From Arenibacter amylolyticus (GTDB lineage Bacteria > Bacteroidota > Bacteroidia > Flavobacteriales > Flavobacteriaceae), in assembly GCF_002150785.1 (NCBI RefSeq), contig NZ_MTAZ01000010.1, positions 1-50,256 of the forward strand: a stretch of 50,256 nucleotides of DNA. Reading direction: 5' to 3'. Positions 16,857 to 26,063 of this stretch are shown piece after piece. The notes below the pieces were generated by a model. That model had not been told where the DNA came from and did no database searches. It saw nothing but the letters and a program-made list of their open reading frames with translations. Position 1 is the stretch's first letter, and each line of letters opens with the position of its first letter. The position numbers and the translations under genes were made by a program.

Positions 16857-17542
16857 GATATGGATGGATTTTGGTCCTGAACTATCTTTCCGCCTTTTAA
16901 TCGCATTTGATGCTGCGTCATTTCTGCCAACTCCATGTCGTGCGTAACTATTACCAAGGTAGTCCCGGTATCCACATTTAGATCGAACAGCAATTTTATA
17001 ATTTTATCCCCGGTCTTAGCATCTAGGTTCCCCGTAGGTTCATCGGCAAATAAAATAGTAGGTTTATTGGAAAACGCACGTGCCACCGCTACCCGCTGTT
17101 GTTCCCCGCCAGAGAGCTGGGAGGGATAGTGGTGTAAGCGACTTCCTAGACCTACCTTTTCCATTAGCTCAACCCCTACTTTTGAGGCGTTTTTAGCACC
17201 CTGCAACTCCAAGGGAACCACCACATTTTCTAAAGCCGTCAGTGTTGGTAACAACTGGAAATCCTGAAAAACAAACCCCACTTCCCTACTCCTAAGTAAG
17301 GCCCGTTCATCTTCGCTCAATGCTCCCAAATCCGTTCCACAGAGTTCAATACTCCCTGTATCGGCCCTATCCAGACCGGCACAAAGCCCCAGTAAAGTGG
17401 TTTTACCACTGCCTGAAGGCCCTACGATGGAAAAGGTGCTGCCCTTTTCAATATCAAAAGTAATCTCTTGTAATACCGGAAGCTCTTTAGAACCACTGGT
17501 GTAGGATTTCCCTAGTTTGCGTACGTTTAATATCTTTGTCAT
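16853..17542 (-). CDS. YbbA-type ABC exporter ATPase
   Basis: A 229-residue ABC ATPase of the LolD/MacB/YbbA group, partner of the permease at 14295. Walker A is GPSGSGKTT, the signature is LSGGEQQRVAVARA, and Walker B is ILFADEPTGNLD. I place the start at the ATG at 17542 (MTKILNVRKLG); the open frame extends 26 codons further to 17620, but that part is hydrophobic and unlike the family, and would run to the base before the divergent esterase start, leaving no promoter space. Overlaps the permease by 4 bases. It drives the membrane transport step from the cytosolic face. Confidence 0.88.
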   Translation of the reverse strand: MTKILNVRKLGKSYTSGSKELPVLQEITFDIEKGSTFSIVGPSGSGKTTLLGLCAGLDRADTGSIELCGTDLGALSEDERALLRSREVGFVFQDFQLLPTLTALENVVVPLELQGAKNASKVGVELMEKVGLGSRLHHYPSQLSGGEQQRVAVARAFSNKPTILFADEPTGNLDAKTGDKIIKLLFDLNVDTGTTLVIVTHDMELAEMTQHQMRLKGGKIVQDQNPSIS

Positions 17543-17620
17543 TATTCTTCTAAAGTTGCTTTTCCCTTTTATTGCAATAAGGCAAAATAAGAAAATGATT
17601 TGAATTAAATCCAATGTCAC

Positions 17621-18313
17621 ATGCGTAGTCTGTTAAGCTTTTGTTATTTATTTACCTTATCCCTATTGATATCCTGTGGGGAAAAATCACCAAAAAAATC
17701 TGAGGATGTCGAGGTGACTACCAAGCAGGAGGATACAGCCACCTCCCCTACCACGGACCAAAAAACTATTTTATTCTATGGAAACAGTCTTACCGCAGGT
17801 ATGGGGTTAGATCCTACCGAAGCCTTTCCCGAATTAATACAGAAAAAACTGGATTCATTGGGATTTAAATACCAGGTAATTAATGCTGGTCTAAGCGGAG
17901 AAACATCGGCCAGCGGTAAGAACAGGGTTTCTTGGGTACTGAAGCAAAAAGTAGACGTATTTGTTTTGGAACTGGGTGCCAATGACGGATTAAGAGGGAT
18001 CCCCCTCCAGGAAACCCGTACCAATTTGCAAGCTATAATAGATACGGTAAAGGATATAAATCCAGAAACAGTCATTATTTTAGCTGGGATGCAGATTCCT
18101 CCCAATATGGGACCAGAATACACTAAGGAATTTAGAGAGCTTTTTCCCCAATTAGCTAAGGAAAACAATTTGCCTCTAATTCCATTTTTGTTGAAAGATG
18201 TGGCGGGTGTTCCCGAACTAAACCAAGCAGATGGAATTCACCCTACCGCAGAGGGACAGCGTATAATAGCCAAGAATATATGGCCCATTATCGAGAAATC
18301 GATATCTAAGTAG
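17621..18313 (+). CDS. TesA-like SGNH/GDSL esterase, lipoprotein
   Basis: A 230-residue SGNH hydrolase resembling E. coli TesA/arylesterase. The lipobox LLISC puts the lipidated Cys at 19, so it is a membrane-anchored extracytoplasmic protein. The SGNH blocks are complete: Ser56 in GNSLTAG, Gly92 in NAGLSGETS, Asn121 in GANDGLRG, and Asp204/His207 in DGIHPTAEG. It cleaves acyl esters or thioesters in relatives. It is transcribed divergently from the YbbA/YbbP exporter genes, the same arrangement as tesA/ybbAP in E. coli, which suggests the three proteins act in one pathway. Confidence 0.88.
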   Translation: MRSLLSFCYLFTLSLLISCGEKSPKKSEDVEVTTKQEDTATSPTTDQKTILFYGNSLTAGMGLDPTEAFPELIQKKLDSLGFKYQVINAGLSGETSASGKNRVSWVLKQKVDVFVLELGANDGLRGIPLQETRTNLQAIIDTVKDINPETVIILAGMQIPPNMGPEYTKEFRELFPQLAKENNLPLIPFLLKDVAGVPELNQADGIHPTAEGQRIIAKNIWPIIEKSISK

Positions 18314-18446
18314 TGCCCTAAAACCACTACCCTCCAAAAGATTATAAAATATTAAACATGGTCCTAACAGGGACTGTGTACAAATTTCATATATTAACAA
18401 CTCCGATCTATCTCTACCCTATGGAATTTATTAGAATTAAGTAGAA

Positions 18447-19184
18447 ATGTTTAGACATCAAGGTAAAAAAAGAACTGCCAAACACAATTTAAAAATTGCC
18501 ACCTTACTTTCTTTTATTGCAGGAGTTGTAAACGTTACGGGCTTTTTGTCTATCCACAAACTCACTACCAACGTAACGGGGCATTTTGCTTTTTTTATTG
18601 ATGAAATACATAGGTGGGAACCCTGGAAGGGAATGATTTATTTACTCTATATCCTTGCTTTTCTAGTGGGTTCTTTTGCAAGCAGTGCCTTAATTGAAAT
18701 GAGCAGTCTTGGCGGACGGATAAAAAATTATGTATTGCCCACTCTTTTAGAAGCGGTGACCTTGGTCTTAATTGCCGTCCTAGCACAAGTAATGCTAGAT
18801 CCCTCCCCAAGCTTAATTGCCTGTCTTTTACTATTTGCCATGGGGGTTCAGAACTCTTTTGTTACTAAAATATCCGATGCTGTGGTGCGTACCACCCATT
18901 TAACCGGACTCTTTACAGATTTAGGGATAGAATTATCCTATTTATTATTCCCTAAAAAGCATTTAAACAAAAAACAGTTATGGACCACCATTAAATTAAG
19001 ACTCTATATCATCAGTTTTTTCTTTTTAGGAGGTATTATTGGGGGCTTTCTATATACTTTGATACACTTTAATGTTCTCTTGGTGGCCGCTGCCCTACTT
19101 ATTTTTGGTCTCTTGTACAGTAGAATAAAATACCAAGCCCTCTTAGTCCGTAGACGGTATCAAAAAAAATCCATTGAAGCCTGA
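18447..19184 (+). CDS. DUF1275 (YoaK-type) membrane protein
   Basis: A 245-residue polytopic inner membrane protein with about six or seven hydrophobic segments. The start (residues 18-45, with TGFLSIHKLTTNVTGH) has the conserved Thr-Gly repeats of the YoaK/DUF1275 family, and MGVQNSFVTKISDAVVRTTHLTGL in the middle is the second hallmark motif. The family has no established biochemical function. The basic C-terminal tail (VRRRYQKKS) is predicted cytosolic. It stands alone between the esterase and the secreted peptidase, on the same strand as both. Confidence 0.85.
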   Translation: MFRHQGKKRTAKHNLKIATLLSFIAGVVNVTGFLSIHKLTTNVTGHFAFFIDEIHRWEPWKGMIYLLYILAFLVGSFASSALIEMSSLGGRIKNYVLPTLLEAVTLVLIAVLAQVMLDPSPSLIACLLLFAMGVQNSFVTKISDAVVRTTHLTGLFTDLGIELSYLLFPKKHLNKKQLWTTIKLRLYIISFFFLGGIIGGFLYTLIHFNVLLVAAALLIFGLLYSRIKYQALLVRRRYQKKSIEA

Positions 19185-19273
19185 TGGGGAATTCACATTT
19201 AATCCCTTCTATAAAAGGTTTTATGTAGCTTTATCAAAAAAATAATCCGTTCTGAATAAATAATAGAAACACT

Positions 19274-21127
19274 ATGATTAAAACTTTAAAACACTCACTT
19301 TTTCTCACATTGCTTTTGGGGGTTGTAGGCCTAGTAAATGCCCAAAGCATAGAGGGCTCTACCACTACCAAGACCCTCCCTATAATTGAAAATGGAGAGG
19401 CCCAAATTGTCCCGGAATTTAAAGATGCTAGCAAATGGATTAGGCATGACCTCTGGGTAGAAACCGATTTTGATACGGATGGTGATGGAAAGAAAGATAG
19501 GATGCACGTAGCTGTCACAAGACCTTACCAGACCGACACAGAAAATTTAAAACTACCGGTTATTTACATCACCAGCCCTTATTTTGCAGGGGTTGCTCCT
19601 TTTAAAGAAGGAAGCTTCTGGAATGTTAAGCACGAACTGGGACAGCCAGCCCCCCCAAGGATACACCCAGAAGTAGTCCGCAAGGGAGAAAGACCTATTA
19701 TCTCCAATTCCCATATAAACACCTGGGTACCCAGAGGGTTTATCGTAGTACACTCCTCCTCCCCGGGAACGGGTCTTTCCCAAGGTGCTCCTACCGTAGG
19801 TGGCGAGAACGAATCCTTGGCCCCTAAAGCGGTAATAGATTGGTTATGCGGGCGTGCCAAGGGGTTTACGGAACCCTATGGAAAGAAACGCGTAAAAGCC
19901 TATTGGTCTACTGGAAAAGTAGGGATGACCGGAACCAGTTACAACGGCACCCTTCCGCTAGCTGCGGCCACCACAGGAGTTAAAGGGTTAAAAGCCATTA
20001 TTCCAATTGCACCCAACACCTCCTACTACCACTATTATAGGTCTAACGGCCTGGTACGATCACCAGGAGGCTATTTAGGGGAAGACATCGACGTGCTGTA
20101 TGATTATATCCATAGTGGCGATGAAAGCAAGAGAGCGCATAACAATGCCACAGTACGAGACACCGAGATGAAAAACGGAATGGATCGTATTACCGGAGAT
20201 TACAACGACTTTTGGGCGGGTAGGGATTACTTAAATAAGATGGAACCTATGAAAGCAGCCCTGCTGATGGCACACGGATTTAACGATTGGAATGTGATGC
20301 CAGACCACAGTTATAGGATATTTAAGGCTGCCAAAGAAAAGGGATTGCCGGTACAAATCTATTACCATCAAGAAGGCCACGGTGGAGAACCTCCATTATC
20401 TATGATGAATAGATGGTTTACCAGGTATTTGCACGGAGTAGAGAACGGGGTAGAAAATGACCCCGAGGCGTGGATCGTTAGAGAGGATGCCCCTAGGGAT
20501 CAACCTACTCCCTACCCCCAATATCCACACCCCGAAGCGGAAGCTGTATCTCTATATTTGACAAAAGGCGCCCCGGAAGTCGGGGGACTAACCCTTAACA
20601 AGAAAACTGGGGAAGGAAAAGAAAAATTAATTGACAATTATTCTTTTTCTGGGGCAGTACTTGCACAAGCAGAATACACAGATCACAGACTCTTATATCT
20701 AAGCCCTAAACTAACCCAGGACCTACATATTTCTGGAATACCAAAAGTTACAGTTACCCTAGCAAGTAGCAAGCCTGCGGCCAATCTTTCCGTTTGGTTG
20801 GTTTCCCTTCCATGGAACACTTCCAAAAAGGCAAAGATAACCGACAATATTATTACCCGCGGCTGGGCAGATCCACAAAACCACAGTTCATTAACAAATG
20901 GGGAACCTTTAGAGCCCGGCATCTTTTATGAGGTTTCGTTTGATTTAATGCCAGATGATCAAATAATACCTAAAGGCCAACAACTAGGTCTCCTCATTTT
21001 CTCTAGCGACAGGGAATTTACGCTATGGCCAGAACCTGGCACCGAATTGACGATAGATTTAGACAAAACCCATTTAGAGGTTCCTATTGTGGGAGGTACG
21101 GAAAGCTTTAAGAAAGCGACTAAATAA
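19274..21127 (+). CDS. Secreted Xaa-Pro dipeptidyl-peptidase-like protein (S15/CocE family)
   Basis: A 617-residue protein with a clear signal peptide (about residues 1-24, ending VNAQS) and an alpha/beta hydrolase domain. The catalytic triad is recognisable: Ser222 in TGTSYNG, Asp338 in HGFNDWNV, and His369 in EGHGGEPP. The C-terminal half (from about 410) looks like the jelly-roll domain of X-Pro dipeptidyl-peptidases and cocaine esterase. Members cleave Xaa-Pro dipeptides or various esters, so peptidase against esterase cannot be decided here. Probably periplasmic or exported. A bidirectional terminator follows. Confidence 0.85.
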   Translation: MIKTLKHSLFLTLLLGVVGLVNAQSIEGSTTTKTLPIIENGEAQIVPEFKDASKWIRHDLWVETDFDTDGDGKKDRMHVAVTRPYQTDTENLKLPVIYITSPYFAGVAPFKEGSFWNVKHELGQPAPPRIHPEVVRKGERPIISNSHINTWVPRGFIVVHSSSPGTGLSQGAPTVGGENESLAPKAVIDWLCGRAKGFTEPYGKKRVKAYWSTGKVGMTGTSYNGTLPLAAATTGVKGLKAIIPIAPNTSYYHYYRSNGLVRSPGGYLGEDIDVLYDYIHSGDESKRAHNNATVRDTEMKNGMDRITGDYNDFWAGRDYLNKMEPMKAALLMAHGFNDWNVMPDHSYRIFKAAKEKGLPVQIYYHQEGHGGEPPLSMMNRWFTRYLHGVENGVENDPEAWIVREDAPRDQPTPYPQYPHPEAEAVSLYLTKGAPEVGGLTLNKKTGEGKEKLIDNYSFSGAVLAQAEYTDHRLLYLSPKLTQDLHISGIPKVTVTLASSKPAANLSVWLVSLPWNTSKKAKITDNIITRGWADPQNHSSLTNGEPLEPGIFYEVSFDLMPDDQIIPKGQQLGLLIFSSDREFTLWPEPGTELTIDLDKTHLEVPIVGGTESFKKATK

Positions 21128-21174
21128 GTTTATAGCTTTAAGGGCACTCTTGCGCTGTGATACCCCAAATAATA

Positions 21175-21209
21175 AAATCTCCTTTGCCAATCCAGGCAAA
21201 GGAGATTTT
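21175..21209. terminator. Bidirectional terminator between the S15 peptidase and carB
   Basis: AAATCTCCTTTGCC pairs perfectly with GGCAAAGGAGATTT over 14 bp with a 6-base loop. A T tract follows on the plus strand (GATTTTTTATTT) and a shorter one on the minus strand (TTTTATTATTT), fitting the convergent genes on either side. Confidence 0.9.
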
Positions 21210-21242
21210 TTATTTAGGAGCAACCCCATAATTTGTATAGAC

Positions 21243-24095
21243 TTATTTGCTTAGATACATCTTTCGCCTCGCATACAAGTTATAGAATTGATCGTCTTTT
21301 AAATTATCGATAAACAAAATACTCTCGCCGGTACTCTTCATTTCCGGACCTAAGTTTTTGTTTACATTCGGGAACTTTTCAAAGGAGAATACGGGTTGTT
21401 TAATAGCAAACCCTTCCAAAGATGGGTTGAAATTAAAGTCCTTCACCTTTTTTTCGCCCAACATTACCTTGGTAGCATAGTTAACATAGGGTTCCTTATA
21501 AGCTTTTGCTATAAAGGGAACTGTTCTAGATGCTCTAGGGTTGGCTTCAATGATATATACAATATCATCCTTAATTGCGAACTGAATATTGATTAATCCC
21601 ACTGTATTTAAGGCAAGGGCAATTTTCTTAGTGTGATCTTTAATTTGCTGCATCACAAATTCCCCAAGATTAAATGGTGGAAGAATTCCATGGGAGTCGC
21701 CCGAGTGGATTCCGCAAGGCTCTATATGTTCCATAATTCCGATGATATACACATCTTCCCCATCACAAATAGCATCTGCCTCTGCCTCAATAGCACCGTC
21801 TAAATAATGATCTAGCAACAACTTATTGTTTGGAATCTTTCTCAACAAATCAACCACATGCTCTTCCAGTTCATCTTTATTGATTACAATCTTCATTCCT
21901 TGTCCGCCTAACACATAAGAAGGACGTACCAAAAGTGGGAAATCTAGCTCATCGGCAAGTTGCAATGCTTCGTCTGCGGTTTCGGCTACTCCAAACTGTG
22001 GGTAAGGAATATTGTTTTGCTCCAAAAGTGTGGAGAAACTACCTCTATCCTCAGCCAAATCCAGGGATTTAAAACTAGTACCTATGATTTTTATCCCATA
22101 TTTATCTAGCTTCTCGGCAAGTTTAAGTGCGGTTTGCCCACCTAGCTGTACAATAACCCCTTCTGGCTTTTCGTGCCTGATAATATCATAGATATGCTCC
22201 CAGAAAACTGGCTCAAAGTAAAGCTTGTCTGAAATATCAAAGTCTGTAGAAACCGTTTCAGGATTACAGTTAATCATTACGGTCTCATAGCCACATTCTG
22301 ATGCGGCCAACACTCCATGTACACAGCAGTAATCAAATTCTATTCCTTGTCCTATCCTATTGGGTCCGGATCCAAGAACTACAATTTTCTTCTTATCACT
22401 AACCACACTATCATTCTGCACATAGGTAGTACCGTCCGGTCTTTCTATTTCCGCTTCAAAAGTGGAATAATAATATGGGGTCATCGCCTCAAATTCTGCA
22501 GCACAGGTATCTACCAACTTATAAACCCTATTTATATTGAGGTTTACCCTTTTGTTGTACACTTCACTTTCGTAGCACCTCACCATATGAGCTATCTGTC
22601 TATCGGCAAAACCTTTTTGCTTGGCCTCTAGCAGCAGATCCTTGGTTAGCGATTCTATAGTGTACTCGGAAATCTTCTTTTCCAATTGGTAAAGCTCCTC
22701 GTATTGGCGTAGGAACCACATATCTATTTTGGTAATCTCATGGATACTACTTAGAGGAATCCCCATTTGTATAGCATCATAGATTACAAACACCCTGTCC
22801 CAACTGGGTACGGTTAGTTTTTGAATAATTTCATCGTAATTGGTGTAACCTTTTCCGTCTGCTCCCAGCCCATTTCTTTTTATTTCTAGGGACTGTGTAG
22901 CTTTATGCAAGGCTTCTTGGAAAGAACGACCAATACCCATTACCTCTCCCACAGATTTCATCTGAAGCCCCAAGGTTCTGTCCGACCCCTCAAATTTGTC
23001 AAAGTTCCATCTTGGTATCTTTACGATAACATAATCCAAGGTAGGCTCAAACAAGGCGGAGGTAGATTTGGTAATCTGATTGCTAAGCTCGTTTAAGTTA
23101 TATCCGATAGCCAATTTTGCGGCTATTTTTGCAATAGGATACCCTGTTGCCTTAGAAGCCAAGGCCGAGGAACGCGACACACGAGGGTTAATCTCGATAG
23201 CGATAATATCTTCTTTTTCATCTGGACTAACGGCGAACTGAACATTACATCCACCCGCAAAATCCCCAATACTTCTCATCATCTTGATGGCCATATCGCG
23301 CATTCTTTGGAAGGTACTGTCAGACAAGGTCATTGCAGGAGCTACGGTTATGGAGTCTCCAGTATGGATTCCCATAGGATCCATATTTTCAATAGTACAG
23401 ATAATCACTACGTTGTCATTCTTATCACGTAGCAGTTCTAGCTCGTATTCTTTCCATCCCATTAAGGCCTTGTCTATCATGACCTCATGGATAGGGGAAA
23501 TTTCTAATCCTTGGGAAAGCATTTCATCAAAATCCTTTGGATCATAAACTATAGATGCTCCTGCACCTCCAAGGGTGTAAGACGCCCTAATCACCAATGG
23601 AAAGCCAAACTCTTGTGCTATTTCCTTTCCCTTTAAAAAAGAGGTAGCAGTAGCTTGAGGGGCCATACCTATCCCGATCTTCAACATCAGCTCACGGAAC
23701 TTTTCACGATCTTCGGTAATATTGATGGCATCTATATCCACGCCAATGATCTCTACTCCATAATCTTCCCAAATGCCCTTATTATCTGCCTCGATACATA
23801 GGTTTAAGGCAGTCTGGCCTCCCATTGTTGGTAAAACAGCATCAATATTGGGGTGTTTATCCAATATTTCTCGGATAGAATTGGTGGTCAATGGTTTTAA
23901 GTATACATGGTCTGCCATGGTTGGATCCGTCATGATCGTAGCGGGATTGCTATTGATCAATATCGTTTCTATACCATCTTCCCTTAGGGACCTAAGCGCC
24001 TGTGTACCTGAATAATCAAATTCGCACGCCTGTCCAATTACGATGGGACCAGAACCAATAATTAAAATAGAGTTTAAATCTTTTCTTTTGGGCAT
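21243..24095 (-). CDS. carB: Carbamoyl-phosphate synthase large subunit, without C-terminal regulatory domain
   Basis: A 950-residue enzyme making carbamoyl phosphate from glutamine-derived ammonia, bicarbonate and two ATP, for pyrimidines and arginine. Both ATP-grasp halves are present: the N-terminal half starts with LIIGSGPIVIGQACEFDYSG and the second half repeats VVLGSGPNRIGQGIEFDYCC near residue 555. E. coli CarB continues about 120 residues beyond the matching point to form the MGS-like domain that binds UMP and ornithine; here the protein stops just after the second GPEMKSTGE motif and a 27-residue tail. That length is normal for Flavobacteria as I recall. No carA is in the window. It follows rpmH after a terminator. 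Confidence 0.94.
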   Translation of the reverse strand: MPKRKDLNSILIIGSGPIVIGQACEFDYSGTQALRSLREDGIETILINSNPATIMTDPTMADHVYLKPLTTNSIREILDKHPNIDAVLPTMGGQTALNLCIEADNKGIWEDYGVEIIGVDIDAINITEDREKFRELMLKIGIGMAPQATATSFLKGKEIAQEFGFPLVIRASYTLGGAGASIVYDPKDFDEMLSQGLEISPIHEVMIDKALMGWKEYELELLRDKNDNVVIICTIENMDPMGIHTGDSITVAPAMTLSDSTFQRMRDMAIKMMRSIGDFAGGCNVQFAVSPDEKEDIIAIEINPRVSRSSALASKATGYPIAKIAAKLAIGYNLNELSNQITKSTSALFEPTLDYVIVKIPRWNFDKFEGSDRTLGLQMKSVGEVMGIGRSFQEALHKATQSLEIKRNGLGADGKGYTNYDEIIQKLTVPSWDRVFVIYDAIQMGIPLSSIHEITKIDMWFLRQYEELYQLEKKISEYTIESLTKDLLLEAKQKGFADRQIAHMVRCYESEVYNKRVNLNINRVYKLVDTCAAEFEAMTPYYYSTFEAEIERPDGTTYVQNDSVVSDKKKIVVLGSGPNRIGQGIEFDYCCVHGVLAASECGYETVMINCNPETVSTDFDISDKLYFEPVFWEHIYDIIRHEKPEGVIVQLGGQTALKLAEKLDKYGIKIIGTSFKSLDLAEDRGSFSTLLEQNNIPYPQFGVAETADEALQLADELDFPLLVRPSYVLGGQGMKIVINKDELEEHVVDLLRKIPNNKLLLDHYLDGAIEAEADAICDGEDVYIIGIMEHIEPCGIHSGDSHGILPPFNLGEFVMQQIKDHTKKIALALNTVGLINIQFAIKDDIVYIIEANPRASRTVPFIAKAYKEPYVNYATKVMLGEKKVKDFNFNPSLEGFAIKQPVFSFEKFPNVNKNLGPEMKSTGESILFIDNLKDDQFYNLYARRKMYLSK

Positions 24096-24130
24096 TGTAG
24101 TGAATGTTAAAAATATAAAAACAAATTGGG

Positions 24131-24168
24131 CAAAAAAAAGGTGCTACTCTGGAAAAAGTAACACCTTT
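24131..24168 (-). terminator. Terminator between rpmH and carB
   Basis: On the minus strand AAAGGTGTTAC pairs with GTAGCACCTTT (one G-U pair) and is followed by a nine-base T run. It lies 26 bases past the rpmH stop codon and about 36 bases before the carB start, so carB probably relies on partial read-through or its own promoter. Confidence 0.85.
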
Positions 24169-24193
24169 GTTAATTATAAGAACAGTATTATCA

Positions 24194-24355
24194 TTATTTT
24201 TTATGCTTCAATTCAGAAGATACGGATAATTTCTTTCTTCCTTTTGCTCGTCTTCTAGCAAGAACTTTTCTACCATTGGCAGTAGCCATGCGTTCTCTAA
24301 AACCATGTTTGTTCTTTCTCTTCCTTTTTGATGGTTGAAATGTTCTTTTGCTCAT
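24194..24355 (-). CDS. rpmH: 50S ribosomal protein L34
   Basis: A 53-residue, strongly basic protein: it starts [20 protein letters not shown] and continues with the family's R-M-x-T-x-x-G-R segment ([22 protein letters not shown]). This is the classic L34 sequence with a short C-terminal extension. It is too small to be listed as a usual long ORF but is unmistakable. A TTG-N19-TATATTTG promoter lies 85 bases upstream. Its usual neighbours dnaA and rnpA are not here, as often found in this group. It is part of the large ribosomal subunit. Confidence 0.97.
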   Translation of the reverse strand: MSKRTFQPSKRKRKNKHGFRERMATANGRKVLARRRAKGRKKLSVSSELKHKK

Positions 24356-24439
24356 CGTGGCGTATTTTTTATGATCTTCTTAAATTTCTTTTTTTGACTT
24401 CTCTTCGGATCTTGCGTAGTATCGGACAAAATCCGGCTG

Positions 24440-24469
24440 CAAATATACAAAGAGTTTTTGCTTTGGCAA
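24440..24469 (-). promoter_or_regulatory. Bacteroidota-type promoter of rpmH
   Basis: Minus strand TTG (24469-24467), 19-base spacer, then TATATTTG (24447-24440). This matches the TTG/TAnnTTTG consensus of the Bacteroidota primary sigma factor at ideal spacing. The expected start site is near 24436, giving an 80-base leader for rpmH. Confidence 0.8.
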
Positions 24470-24527
24470 ATCTAATTAAAAAATTATTTTTTTATAGTTG
24501 CCCACCTTAAAGGAGGTACTATTTTAT

Positions 24528-24535
24528 TACTTTTG
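24528..24535 (+). promoter_or_regulatory. TAnnTTTG box upstream of the DUF6263 gene
   Basis: TACTTTTG on the plus strand ends 30 bases before the ATG at 24566. It fits the -7 consensus, but the upstream TTG is not at good spacing (TTA at 18 bases), so the call is moderate. Confidence 0.5.
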
Positions 24536-24565
24536 CAACGGCTAAAATAAGATTCACCAGATAAC

Positions 24566-25471
24566 ATGAAACGCTATATATTATTAACATTTCTCTTCCT
24601 CTGCCACCTAGTGGTATTGGGGCAAGTATCATTAGCGTATCATTTGCAGAAAGGGGATATATACAGGGTGAAACAGGAAGCCCAACAAATCATCACCCAG
24701 GAACTAGACGGAGCCTCTCACCAAATTACGAATCTTATAGATGGAGTTCTGGAGTTTAAAGTACTGTCCGAAGTCCCTGAAGGGTATAAACTATCACTTA
24801 CTTTTAAGGATTTAAATCTTAAGATGACCTCTAGCATAGAAGGAACATTGATGAATGTACAGGCAAAGAAAGTGGTGCCAGGGGATATACAATCCAAAAT
24901 TTTCAATACCATTTTGGAGAATCCGGTTACCCTGCTACTTTCCAAGACAGGAGACATTCTGAATGTAAAGGGTGGAGACAGCCTTGTATCTAAAATGGCA
25001 AAAGTTTCTGGACTTACGGACGAATTTGCCATTAACCTGATGAAAAAGTCGCTGAGCAAGGAGTTTGGATCAGAAGCATTGGCCAACAGCTATAAGCAGA
25101 TGACCTTTATATATCCCAACAAAACGGTACAGTTAAAAGACAGCTGGGAAAACACCTATACCGGAAAACTAAAGACCCATAATAAGTGGACCTTAAACGA
25201 AATTAATGGTCAAAAAGCCTTGATTAGCGGAATGGCCACCATAGAAATGAATATAAAAGACCCCAATACCACCATGCGTTTAAAAGGAACTCAGAAAACA
25301 TCGATCCAATCCAATATCGATACCGGGTTTATCTTTACTATGACCGTGGAAGGGAGGTCTTCCGGGGTATCTACCCTAGCACAGTTGGGGGCTCAAGAAC
25401 TACCCACCACCATACAATCTAAAATCACTTACAAATTAATTAACAAGGAACATGTTCAACAAAAACTTTAA
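24566..25471 (+). CDS. Secreted DUF6263-like protein of unknown function
   Basis: A 301-residue protein with a signal peptide (residues 1-20, MKRYILLTFLFLCHLVVLGQ). The mature part is mostly beta-strand-like, with repeated phrases such as GDIYRVKQEAQQ, LEFKVLSEVPEGYKLSLTFKD and TMTVEGRSSG. This fits the DUF6263 group common in Bacteroidota, whose role is unknown; the name is given from recall of that pattern. It is probably periplasmic or surface-exposed. The 3' end overlaps the next gene by 20 bases, indicating coupled expression. A TAnnTTTG box lies 30 bases upstream. Confidence 0.75.
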   Translation: MKRYILLTFLFLCHLVVLGQVSLAYHLQKGDIYRVKQEAQQIITQELDGASHQITNLIDGVLEFKVLSEVPEGYKLSLTFKDLNLKMTSSIEGTLMNVQAKKVVPGDIQSKIFNTILENPVTLLLSKTGDILNVKGGDSLVSKMAKVSGLTDEFAINLMKKSLSKEFGSEALANSYKQMTFIYPNKTVQLKDSWENTYTGKLKTHNKWTLNEINGQKALISGMATIEMNIKDPNTTMRLKGTQKTSIQSNIDTGFIFTMTVEGRSSGVSTLAQLGAQELPTTIQSKITYKLINKEHVQQKL

Positions 25472-25967
25472 GTTAATCATTGCCGCACTTATTATTGCTT
25501 ATGCGGTGTACCAATTTATAGAAGGCAATATAGGAAATGGGATCTTCCTGATTCTCTTGGCTTCTATTTTTGTATTTCTTTATTTTAGAAATGAGATTAT
25601 CCTCTTGGCATTTTTAAAAATGCGTAAACAGGATCTTGAAGGGACCAAAAAGTGGTTAGATAAAATTAAAAATCCCGAAGCAGCCCTTACCCAAAAGCAA
25701 CACGGTTACTACAACTACCTAAACGGAATCATTTTTTCCCAAACCAACCTTACCCAGGCAGAAAAATACTTTAAAAAGGCTTTAAAATTGGGTCTTAACA
25801 TGGATTACGATGTAGCTATGGCAAAATTGAGCTTGGCTGGTATTGCCATGCAAAAACGCAGAAAGAGGGAAGCCACTACCCTACTAAGGGAAGCCAAAAA
25901 ACTAGACAAACAGAATATGCTTGCAGATCAGATAAAGATGATGCAACAACAAATGAAAAAGATTTAG
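25452..25967 (+). CDS. Membrane protein with TPR-like region
   Basis: A 171-residue protein. Two adjacent hydrophobic segments near the N-terminus (about residues 7-24 and 28-46) are followed by a soluble region containing two TPR-like helical pairs (YLNGIIFSQTNLTQAEKYFKKAL at about 88-110, and LSLAGIAMQKRRKREATTLLREAKK). The repeats suggest a protein-binding role at the membrane. It begins 20 bases inside the preceding DUF6263 gene, so the two are likely translated together and may work together. I do not recognise a named family. It is followed by a strong plus-strand terminator at 26064. Confidence 0.8.
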   Translation: MFNKNFKLIIAALIIAYAVYQFIEGNIGNGIFLILLASIFVFLYFRNEIILLAFLKMRKQDLEGTKKWLDKIKNPEAALTQKQHGYYNYLNGIIFSQTNLTQAEKYFKKALKLGLNMDYDVAMAKLSLAGIAMQKRRKREATTLLREAKKLDKQNMLADQIKMMQQQMKKI

Positions 25968-26063
25968 GGATTAAGGACTTAACCAGGCTAGGAACCGACC
26001 TACATGTTCCCTGCTTTTTGTTTTTAGCGCTAAAAATTTCGCAGTTATTATTTATATTTTATC

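Noticed and set aside
16853-17620. 255-residue version of the YbbA-type ATPase starting at 17620
   Set aside because: The first 26 codons are hydrophobic and unlike the family, and would abut the divergent esterase start; the ATG at 17542 gives a normal N-terminus.
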